A stretch of DNA of 64,000 nt from Chaetoderma sp. LZ-2023a. Taxonomy: Eukaryota > Mollusca > Caudofoveata > Chaetodermatida > Chaetodermatidae. The stretch covers positions 7,773,907 through 7,837,906 of the forward strand of contig CM067365.1 of the NCBI GenBank assembly GCA_034401795.1, in the 5' to 3' direction. The notes under the pieces were generated by a model. The model worked only from the letters and a program-made list of their open reading frames with translations, searched no databases and was not told the DNA's origin. The position numbers were made by a program, and so were the translations under genes. Shown here in pieces: positions 22,993 through 34,900 of the stretch. Numbering within the stretch: position 1 is the stretch's first letter; each line of letters opens with the position of its first letter.

Positions 22993-25900
22993 CTGAAAAT
23001 ATATTGCAATTATTATAATAATACATGTACACTACATAATCAGTTTCTAAATAGGATTGGTTCTCACAGATTTTTGAAAATTGAATTCAAGGTCTTTTCA
23101 AAGAATTTTTAACCCTCAAATTTGTTCAAAAGATTTGTGGTTTTCTCATAAAAAATGTCAATTTACAGACAAAGACACGTATATTTTTGTAAATTTACCA
23201 CTGTAATGACTGGCTCTGTTATCGAGCCAGTCATTACAATGGTAAATTTTCAAAATAGTCTTCTCTTGATCTGCAAATGGACATTTCTCAAGAGGTCAAC
23301 AAAAATAATTTTTCACCGCTTTTTTTAAGGTATGACCTATACATGTACTGTACCTGTCCTTCTAGCCATCCATACCTCCCTTCATGACTGGTCTTCCATA
23401 GCCGTGAAAGTTGGAAAATGACAAAATCATGGGTTTTTCAAAGAAATTTTCAATTCTGGCTACCTTCAAGGACTTTCAAGGCCTTGAAAATGCAATATTT
23501 TCTACCAATGCTTATTCAAGGTTGTGGAAACTCTGATACCAACTTTTAAACAAAGATTTAAAAGTAAGAAATACTTATATTTAACCCTTTACATGTAAAA
23601 CTGAAATTTATAATTTGCAATTAAATCTGCTCACTAGAGACAAAAGATAATTGTGACAGGCATAACAGAAATTGACAATGGATTGATCTGATCTGTCACT
23701 CAAGTATGTGACATCATAATAAATTACATCACTAGTTAGGTGATGTCACAATCATGATGACGTATAGATAAGTCATGAAAATTGAAAGACTACCACAAAG
23801 TGTACAAATAGTATATCTGAATTAATTTACAATTTAATATTAATAATAACATTATTGTCGAGGGTTGCCAGCACTTTATGAACAGAATTAATTGATATTT
23901 CCATGAGAAATTTTCAAAATTCCATGAGAAATATTTTCACTTTAACGAGGTTGCTGGGAAGTCAAGAGGCGATTACAATAAAGTAACTAAGATGCTGATA
24001 ACATAATACAACAGAGCGGTATCCTGTCCATTTTTTCCTCATTTTCAGTCAATGGATACAAAATGACACAAACCTCTACTGGCTCACTGTCAAATTCACC
24101 GAGTTTTCCCTGATTTTTGGTCTTTTTTCCAAATTCCCTGAGTTTTCCCTGACTGGAAAAATGGAAAATTATTTTCAAGGTTTTCTCTGATTTCCAGAGT
24201 GGCTGCAAATCCTGTTGCCATAGGCAGCAACAGCCCTCATTCATATTAGTTTCAAAATATTCAACAGCTTACATATACCGTGAAAGTTAGATTCTGAGAA
24301 TTCATGCTTCACAGTTTCAAATCAATTCCAACATGCTTAAAAGTGGGAGGAGTTTAACTACAATTGGGGAGGGGGAGGGGCATAGTTACAAATACTCCCC
24401 TCTATTTCGCGACATCATCCATTGAATACATACCAAGTTCCGTGAGCTCTTGTTTATGAATACACATGTGCTGGTCTTTTTGTACATCGAGCATACATCT
24501 CTGCACTTCATGCCAGGTCATACTGCACAGATCAGCCTGAAAGATACCATCACACGGTATTCACTTCATATATATAATTTGAAGGTTTGGAGTATGTGGG
24601 TGTGTGTGGATGCATGCGTTCATGTCCCATGCTGTGGTTTTCATCCATGCTAAATTTAGAGGGTATCATACGCTCACAGCTATGAATTAACCCTTTCACT
24701 GACGACTTCTCCATATCTCATTTTCAAGACAATTAAACTGGAAACGGTTCAATATTTTGAAATTAATTTCACTGGAAGCTTTCAGCTACAGCTTTCAGTC
24801 AAATTAATTTCAAAATACCCAACAGAATAAGTTTTACATGTATATCATAAAGAATTTCCGTTTTCAGGGATTTGTCAGTTAAAGGGTCACATGATAGATT
24901 TTGTTAGTATTTGGGGAGGGGGGGGGGGGGGGAAATACCTATAAACTGAATTAGAATTTATTAATCATACAAGATTTTCAGGTGTCCCATGAGACACACT
25001 GCCACTAGTTTTGGGATTCCAGTGTTTGTTGGTTGACTTGACCATTAAACAGATTGAGATAGTATTTCTTTAACCCTTTAGCACCCATATCAGCCAAAAA
25101 CAACTTCTGCAATGGCCTTGAGAAATGTCCATTTGTAGACCAAGAAGACTATTTTGGAAACCCAACTAGTCATTCCAATGGTGAATTTTCTAAAATAGTC
25201 TTCTCTTGGTCATTTTCTATGAGAAAAATATAAGTTTTCTTAAACAAATTCAAGCGTTAAAGGGATAAATTTTATATTTTGTAATTTATTATTAGTAACT
25301 TACAGGTGATATTTTCAATGCCGACTGATAGAAACAGCGAATCTCCCAGTACTTAAATATATTGTAAATGACTTTGATGACGCGAAAAAGCCAAAATGCA
25401 GATGCAACAATCAGACTAATGACGAGTATAAAGTTTACACTGAAAAGAAAAACACACAAAGTAAGAACACAAAATCATGCATGAAAGATTAAATGGTGCT
25501 TCATGAAACAAAATCTTCACTCTACAGTACAACGCAGAAATAACTTACCATGTATCCAAAACAAAACAGAACATACTGTTTAAGATTTTGATCATAATGG
25601 CCATTTCCAGTTCATCCATCCATCATATGATGTCATAATCAAGTAAGTGATGTGTAGGATGACATCATAATCAACAACGTGACATGTACATGTAGGATGA
25701 TGTCATAATCAACTATATGCTGTGTAGGATGAGGTCATAATTAATCATGTCAATGACGTCATGAATGACAAAGATAAGTACATGTACGTCACAAATGCGT
25801 AAATGGTGATGGATTAACATTGTTGTACGAATTGTATGTTTTTATTATTTAATAAACATGATGTTGAATATTTTGAAACTAATTTGACTGGGCGCTGTCG

Positions 25901-28900
25901 CTGCCAGTCAAATTAGTTTCAAAATATTCAATAGCTTACCTGTAGTTTTCTGGAAATTGATAGTCAGGGAGTTCAGGGATCGATCAATGCCAACACGAGC
26001 GAGGTGGAGCTCAGATAGAGATGGGCGGGGTATGGTTAAAACTGGAAAGGTCAATTGGATTGAAAGACATTGCTGTCAAAGACATTGCTGTCTTATGTCG
26101 TGTTCAAAATTGTACTAACAGCAGTGTTCATTCTAGGAGGGAGCCATAGGGTCATAGTCCCCTGTTATTTTGAAATGACCCATATTTTTTCCATTAGGGG
26201 TCAAATGTCACCATATTTTCATGGATATTCAACTGTAAAATAATGCAACTCTTTCAAACTTATATCAGCTATGACAAATTTTTGGCATTGTAAGAAAATT
26301 TTGTTGCTGCCAGTCTGGATGATTTGAAATTGAGATACTAAGATGTAAATGATGAAAGTGTTAATCAGATTGGTCCGACGTGTAAGAAAGCATCAAATGT
26401 GGATACGTATATATTTCTCTAAGAGTCCTCTATTTCTGCTAAGTTGTGGGTTCATTCAGAGCCTTTGTCCCTCATATTATTCTAATGTCCCACTCTTTTG
26501 GCTGGGTAGGGTCCTTTGGCCCCACTATTCAAGATCCTAGAATGAACTCTGCTAACAGGTTTCTGTTTTTGTTTTGGAAATATTAGAGATTATTTATGAG
26601 CTGTACTGTGTATAGCCCATTAACCCTTTAACGCTCAGGTTTGGTCAGAGAAAATGTCAACTTGTAGTCCAAGTGAAGACGAGTATTTGACATTCATAAT
26701 CAAATATATCACTATAGTTACATGATCTCTCAAACAAAATGCTGTAAGTCTGTCATGAATGTGGCAATAGTCTGTCACAAAAGTGTCTGAATTGTATGTT
26801 GTTGATTAATGGACCTTTTCAGTTTTAGCTATGCCCCGCCCATCTCTAGCTAAGCTCCACCCACACCTCGCTCATGTTGGGATCGATCGATCTCTGAATA
26901 CCCTGACCATTAATTTCCAAAAAAATACACAGGTAAGCCATTGAATATTTTTAAGCTAATTTGACTGGGTGCTGTTGCTGCCTAAGGCAGCAACAGCGCC
27001 CAGTCAAATTAGTTTCAAAATATTCAACAGCGTGTTTATAAAACAGCAAAGAATTACAAATACATACAATTCATACAATGTGTCTGACTGTTTGAGATTT
27101 GGTGACGGTCTATATGGAACCCTTTGTGACGTAATGATTGTGATGTCATCATATAGGCGCTGAGATGATTATGACATCATACAGTCAGCCGATGGAAAAT
27201 ATACTCTGGAAAGGTGAATTGTGAATTTTATACACAAACTGTTAGGCTTATAAACCATAGGCAACAACACCCCAACTCTACAATGTTATTTCAAAATATT
27301 CAACAGGTTACCTGTACCTGTATAGTTACATGTACCTTGAAATTTAGATTCTGGGAATTTAAGTTTCAAATCGATTCCAACACTCATAACAGTGGGTGGA
27401 GCTTAGCTAGAATGGGCGTGGCATAGCTAGATTTGGATCCGTCTATAAACCCTTAGATTGCGCTAAAGAAAATAAAAATTTCTTGAGGAAACTCCCAACA
27501 TTCCTTGCTTTGCATAGTAGGTCTAGACCCAAATGCGAACTTAGTTCTGTAAAACAGCCATCAAAAATTTCCGGATCTGTTCCAGATTTTGACATGCCAT
27601 TAAAATTATATTCAAATTATTCACTCCTTACTGGGCAGCGCATTGTGTCAATGGTCGCACGGCTTCTGCAATTGTGACTTTGTGTGTCGTGTTGTATTTC
27701 ACGTTGCCAAACAAGACATCGTAATCAACACAAGCCCAGAGAAATGTCGAGAACAGGATCACAAAGACGAATTGTCTGAAATGATAATAAATCAAGTCAT
27801 CCTAATATTAATTTAATGTTCAGACATGAAAATAGACTCCACTGAGAAAGGCTGAAAAGCTTCTGATATTACTTACCTATACAAGAGATACAGCAGTTTT
27901 TAGCATCACAGACAAAAATGACAAGTTTTTATTTTCCACATTTTCGACTAAAAGTCTTGAAATTAGATAATCGACTGAAAATGTTCATGCTTGAACGTTA
28001 TCTATATGGCACAAACAGGAGCCAAAGGAAGGGATGCAATCTGTCACTCAAATACATGACATCATAATCAAATACGACACATGTTAGCTGAATCAAAATA
28101 GCTTAGTTCTGTCAGGAAAATTGAAAAGTATGTCACGAAAGTATACGTCTTTGATGAATTTAAAATTTAATAAACATTCTGGTAAATATTTTGAAAGTAA
28201 TTTGACTGGGAGCTATCGGAGCCATAGGAAGCAACAGGCTCCAGTTAAATTACTTTCAAAATATTCAAAGCTTTCTTGTAGTTACCTTGAAATTTAGATT
28301 CTAGGAATCTATATATAGGTTTCAAAGTTTCATAATGATTCCAACATGTCTATAAAAGTGGGTAGCGATTAGAGCTGCGCGATATACCGATCTCTAAACG
28401 AAATCTAGGATTTCTTTTTTCACGAGAGAGTTGATACTTACCTCCCTAATACTTTTGATATTGCTAAATATTGGCTTTCACTCAATAAACACTCAGATTT
28501 AAAACAGTTAGGTGCCCCTACTGGGCAGGGAGTCAGAGCGTAGTCTGGCGGATGCCAGCCCCACCACCGCGCATGCGCAGACTAGCACTTCCTCTGACTA
28601 GATTATTGGCTGACACACATGCAACTATTAAGAGCCTGAAGACCGAGCCTCTGTGGGGTGGAGAGGCCGGGTCCGTATCTAGGGAGGTAAGTATCAACTC
28701 TCTCGTGAAAAAAGAAATCCTAGATTTCGTTTATTTCACTTCAAGAGTATACTTACCTCCCTAATACTTTTGATATTGCCAGAATTCGAAAGTGAATCTG
28801 GCGGGAGGGAGGCGAGGTCAAAAGACCAGCTCATCCCTATACGCTTTTCTGCGTTTAAGGCACTTAAACTTCTGAAACTGTAAGAAAAAACAGTCAGGAT

Positions 28901-31900
28901 TTGACTAACCATCGGATAACACCACCGATGTATGAGAGATGACCGAATGTCATATGCGCTCCCCCCCCCTCCTTCCTGGGAGGAAGAGTCGACTGACCTC
29001 AATGTCCTATACGCTCTCTACGTACAAGTGCCATGTACTACAGGACAGAGACGAAAAAAGCTCCATTTTCGTAACTCTCAACAATGAACCACACAAATAC
29101 ACAAACCATCACCATATTAATAACGGGTAATCGTGACAATACAATCAACAACGGACAACACATGAACAAGACTGACCTTGTTGAAAATGGCTGCTGACAT
29201 CATCTTCCCATTGGTAAAGACTGATGCAGGCCCAAAAAAGTGGGTGTTTCCATAAATTAATTGTGAAATATATAAGTAATGAGGAAAAACCTCCTCAAAA
29301 AATATAAACCGATTTATTTTTTCAAAACCGACAAGGCGAGAGGATTAGAGGTGTCACGGAGATAATGGTCTGTAAAACTTGACTCACAGTGCCACTGAGC
29401 CACCGACATAATATCATCCACAGGGACCCCATTAAATAGGGCCGTGGATGTCACTACGCCGCGGACACTGTGAGCCTTGGCCACGTCAACCTGCTTCCCG
29501 GTGGCGGATTTATGGCAAAACTGAATGCATTCCACAATCCACCTGGAAATGGTGTCCTTAGAAGCCCTCCCATGGGGTTCAATATATGACAACCATAACG
29601 CTGACTGGTCGGTGCGCCATGCCGCCGTACGTTGTTTGTACCGGCGCAGCGCCCGGACGGGACACCATGCTTTAGAATTAGGATCATATCTAGTTAAAGC
29701 AGGCAAAATAATAGGTTGACCTGGATATTTCAACGACTGATTTTTAGCCAAGAAATTAATCCTAGGCAGCAGCTTAAGGCCTTCCCCTGAAACCACAAAA
29801 CGGTCATCCTCGGCTGATAAGGCATGAATTTCACTCCTACGCCTAGCCGAGGCCGCAGCAATTAAAAACACAGTCTTCAGTGTTAATAGTTTCATAGAAA
29901 TGGAACTAAGTGGTTCAAAAGGCTTATCACCTAGTACTTGAAGCACTAGCGATAAACTCCAAGACGGAATCACAGGAGGATTCCTTGGTCTTAGATTGCC
30001 CATGCCTTTAATTAATACATTCAATGTATTTACTTCATCACTTCCCCTCTTAGCCAAGCAAGGAATAACAGACATTAATGCTGACTTATAACCAGCAATA
30101 GAGTTAGGCTTGAGGCTATAGGCATCATAGAGGTGACAGAGGAAATCAGCTACTACTTGAATAGATGAATCCATTGGATCAATACATCTTTTTGAGCACC
30201 ATTCTGCAAATCTGTTGATTTTATAATTATATGCTCTGGAGGTTGACCCCCTCCTGGCTTTGGCCATAAACATGGCTGCTTGCTCAGAAAAGCCCTCCTT
30301 AATTCTAGATTCCTTGACAACATCCACGCAGTCAATCTGAACATTGACGGATTGTTGTGAAGGGCCTTGCCCTGGAAGATAATATCGTCCATCAGAGGCA
30401 GAGGAACCGGATTGCAGACCAGAAGGTCCAGCAGATCCGTATACCATGATCGGCTTGGCCAATCCGGGGCGATCAGAAGAACTTGGCATTCCTCTTGTCT
30501 GATTTTCTGAAGAATTTTTGGAATCAGGATTGCTGGAGGGAATGCGTATGCATACATTCTCCCCCAGCTGATAGCTAACGCATCTGTTGCGAAAGCGCTT
30601 GGATCCGGAATCGGAGAGACGTACGTCGTCATCTTCGCATTCTTCTTCGTTGCGAACAAATCGATGTTGGGTTTCCCCCAATGGTCGAACAGACGATCCG
30701 CCACACATTGATTTAGTTGCCATTCCGTGGGTAAAACACTCATCCTTCGGCTCAATGAGTCTGCTAGCAGGTTTAACCTTCCCGGAATATGAACTGCTTT
30801 CAAGGTAATCTGGTGATCCAGACACCAACAAAGCAGTTTCCATGTCATCATACAGAGACTGGGCGACTTCGTTCCGCCCTGGCGGTTTATGTAAGTCACA
30901 ACTGTTGAGTTGTCTGAACGAATAAGAACAATCTTGCCCTGAACTTTCTGTAAGAAATGTTCCAGGGCCAGGACTACTGCTCTTAGCTCCTGTAGATTTA
31001 TATGTTCCTTTGACTGTTCCAGATTCCAAAGCCCTGATATCGTGGACTCTTCCAGGCAAGCTCCCCAGCCCTCCATCGATGCATCTGTATACACAGTCAC
31101 CTGAGGGTGGGGAGGGGTTAGCAAAACCCCCGGCAAGAGATTCTCTGTATTCAACCACCATTGCAGGTGGTGAATGAGAGGCGCCAACACTGACACATTC
31201 GAGTCCAGCGAACCTGTACTCTGGGTCCATTGTGTCATGAGAAATAACTGGATCGGCCGCCTGCGTAAGGCGGCCTGAGGAATGACTGGTTCCAATGAAA
31301 CCATCAACCCCAGCATTCTCAAGTAAACCCGTGCCAGGACATGACGACTGTCGCACACTGACTGAATTAACGAGATGAGTTTCTGAACTCTCTCCTGAGT
31401 AGGATACACATATCCTGTCTCTAGATCGAAGAACATCCCCAGGTAAACAAACTTCTGGGATGGAGTCAGCTCTGATTTTGGGAAATTGATCATCCAGCCT
31501 AAGTCTGTGAGAGTTTTCAAAACAATCTCCAGATTGGCCGACAAACTTTCCCGGGTGTGCGCTTTCAACAGCCAGTCGTCTATGTACGTGTGGACTGCTA
31601 TGCTTCTCCTGCGGAGGTATGCTGTGATCGCAAGAACCACACGGGTGAAAACCCGAGGAGCCGTGGAAATTCCGAAGGGTAACACCCTGAATTCCCACTG
31701 TCTGCCCTGGAATGCAAATCTCAGGAAGCGACAGAAACTCCCGTGGATGGGGATGTGGAAATAAGCGTCCTTCAAATCTATCGACGCCGTCCACATCCCC
31801 CTCTCCAACCCCGCCAACACCGAGCGCACCGTTTCCATCTTGAAACTGGGCGTCTCGATGAACTTGTTCAATGGCTTGAGGTTGAGAATCGGTCTCCACC

Positions 31901-34900
31901 CTCCGGTGCGTTTTGTTACTAAGAACAGGGTTGAATAGAAGCCCGGACACCTTTGTGCCGGCTGAATAGCTCCTTTTTGTACGAGGGAATTTATCTCCTC
32001 CTCGATACACAACCTTTGCTCTGGCTCTCTCGGAATGGGAGTCCAGACTGGCACTAGAGACAGTCGCGACGGCGGGCCTGTCATCCACTCTGGATGATAC
32101 CCGACGGAAAGCCATCGCAAGACTAAACGGTCCTGAGTCAACCGTTCCCACTCTTGCATGTGGACGGCTAGCCGGCCTCCCACCGGTCCACCTAGGGACC
32201 GCGGTGGACACAAGGCATGCAAGAGCGGCACTGTCTCCGTTGCCATACACACCGGAGTGGTTCTTACCGCGGTAAGCGTCCTGTCAGGACCGATAACCAC
32301 GCCCAGATCCTCGCGCGCCCCGCCCCGCCCCGCGCGCACCTCGGTGCGCGGGCGGCTGCCTGGCTGACGGCGCCTGAGGAACCTGCGCCCCCCCTCGCTG
32401 CTGGCCGAATCGCATGCGGCCGAGGCCGACGCTGCGACGGTGGCTGACCTCTGACTTGGCCAGCACCACCTCGAGCCTGCAGGGGACGATACGCAGGGGC
32501 CGCGGCGCGAACGTTAGCACGACGCAGCACTTCAAACTGCTCGCGCAGCGCCCTCTGGTTATTCACCAGGGTGACCGTCTCCTGGAGGTGGCGACATCCC
32601 TCACCTCCAAAAAGACCAGGACCCGTCATAGGCGTACGGAGTAGCCTATTGTACAGGTCCTGAGACGGGCACAGATTGTCCAGGGCAAATGTGCGTCTTG
32701 CCCGGACACTCCTGGTCACCGCCCGAGTCATACAGTCCAGCGCCAGGTTAATACCATCCTGGATGGCTCGCTGGACCGTGACCGGGCTTGGCTGGCGCGA
32801 TGCGGATGCCGTTACTACCCCCTGTAACAGCTGGGAGACGTGGGACAGAGCGGCAATCGAAGCCCTCCCACTCTCCTCCGCATCACGCAACGCGGTATTC
32901 GCCGAACGCAACGCGTTCGAGCACAAGACCCCCGTGTCAGAACGGGAGCCTGGCCGCGCATCCTCACCCAAAGCCGCGCGGTCATCCACGCTGGGCTTGG
33001 GTACCACACCGTACCGCTGGTAATCCAGGGGCACGATGCGACAACGCCTGGCCACCTCGCGAGGGGCCTTCGCGAGACGTCCACTCGAGTTAATGGACGT
33101 CTCCGCCGCCTTGAACATGTCAACGACATGCTCCGCCAGCGGCAGAGAAGGCATAGCGTTAGCAGTCGGTTTCCCAGCTAACCACGGCGTGTGAACACGC
33201 TGGCTAGCCGACTGCTCCACGGGCAGATCAGGCCTAACGCTCACCAACCACTGGCAAGCGTTATACCAATCCTCCTCCGTGGCTAACTGCGAGCGCTCTA
33301 CAAGACGGGGTCCTTCGTCTTCCTCCTGAGCGCAAGCAGTAGAGCTTGACGGCGGGTACGCTGATACACCTGGCAAGCCAGGGAAAACATGCGGGCCTGA
33401 CAGCACCGGCATGAGAATATCACTGGTTTGACCAGGAGCAGGCACCGTGGCAGAGCGCGGGGTATATATAGCCCCACCACGGGCCCGGCCAGCACCAGCA
33501 ACACCCTCGGCAAGCCGAGGTATGCGGTACCGCTGGCCATCAGCAGCGCCCTGGGCCACCACCTGAGCCGCGGACTCTACTCCAGGGAGAGTAAAACCGT
33601 GGAATAAGCCGCCTGTATTCCCCGCGAGGGGTGCACAAACGTCTTCATCCATGTCCACGTCGTCAGACGGCGACCCTAGCAGGTAATCCTCATCACCCTG
33701 GTCAGAAAGATTAGACCCCGGGTCAGCAAAGAGAGCTAACCCGGGCTGACCAGGAACGGTGCCATAGGAGGTACTGGCCACCGCGGCGTGCGGATACCCC
33801 TGGACTGATAAGCAGCCCGCGGGTTCCAGCGACAACCGTCCACGGTCCCCTATCGGCGCGGCAATAAGCCTGCTGCCAGGGTCGTGGAACGCCCCCTCTA
33901 ATGGGGCCACCTCTGAATCGTCGAACAACGGAAGCGGTCTAAGGAAAATCGATCCAGAGGCGGGGATTACCTGCTCCGAAGCCGATGATGAGGACAGTAA
34001 AGGATTTGGTCCAGGAAGCATGCCACGAAGCAACCCTGGAACCAAATCCTTTATTGTCCTCTTCATCTCTCCCAACATCTCGGTCCGGAAGGCCTCCATA
34101 TCCACCGCGGACGAGACCTTCCCCTTACCCTTCCTACTTACAACCTCTCGTTTCCGCTTCTTCTTCTTCTCCTCCTCTACCACCTTGTCCGTCGCCTGTA
34201 AGCAGCACAAGAATTCGGACATTAACTCGCCCCCCCAGTGCTTACATATGTCACAATTAACCAAGGGACCACAAGGGCTACATAGATAGCACAGATGAGG
34301 CCAGAACTTTTCATGAAGAAAACGTCCACAGGACGCGCAACCCGGTCCCTGAAACAGGGCAAAGGACAAGGAGTATGAGCAACTAGTTAAGCTTAGAAAC
34401 TCAATCCAACTCAAAGAGAAGGAAAACGATCATAAAGATCAATATACATCAGAAACCAGCATAGCGCTTGAATTGCTGATAAATACATAGCCAGGCTGAT
34501 TATGACGTCATTAATCCCGTGACAGGAAAAATTCGATCCCAACAAAACATCCAAGTGCAAGGACGAATTGTATGCTGAATGGATAAGTCGACTACACAAC
34601 CATCAGATACATATAGATAACTCTTTTCTGGCAAAAATGTTAATTATCTCCCTTTGTTTGTTTACAATAATTAACATCACCACATTATCAATAACTAGAT
34701 ACCTGACACTTTGTATAGACAAACCATCCAACGTGACGAACCGGAGAACTCCACCATCTGCACGCCTCTTAACTCTCTCCACCTCATGGGGAAGGAATTG
34801 GATCAAGAGGGCAAAGTGAGAAGACCTTTATACTAGGCCTCCAACTCACTGGACATAATTTTTCATTTGGTTAGATAACCTAACAATGTTAGTAGGAAAT

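Noticed and set aside
29314..32250. A single 978-residue recombinase protein
   Set aside because: Only the last 343 codons match a recombinase. The rest lies antiphase over RT and has no family support, so it is reported as an overlapping frame only.
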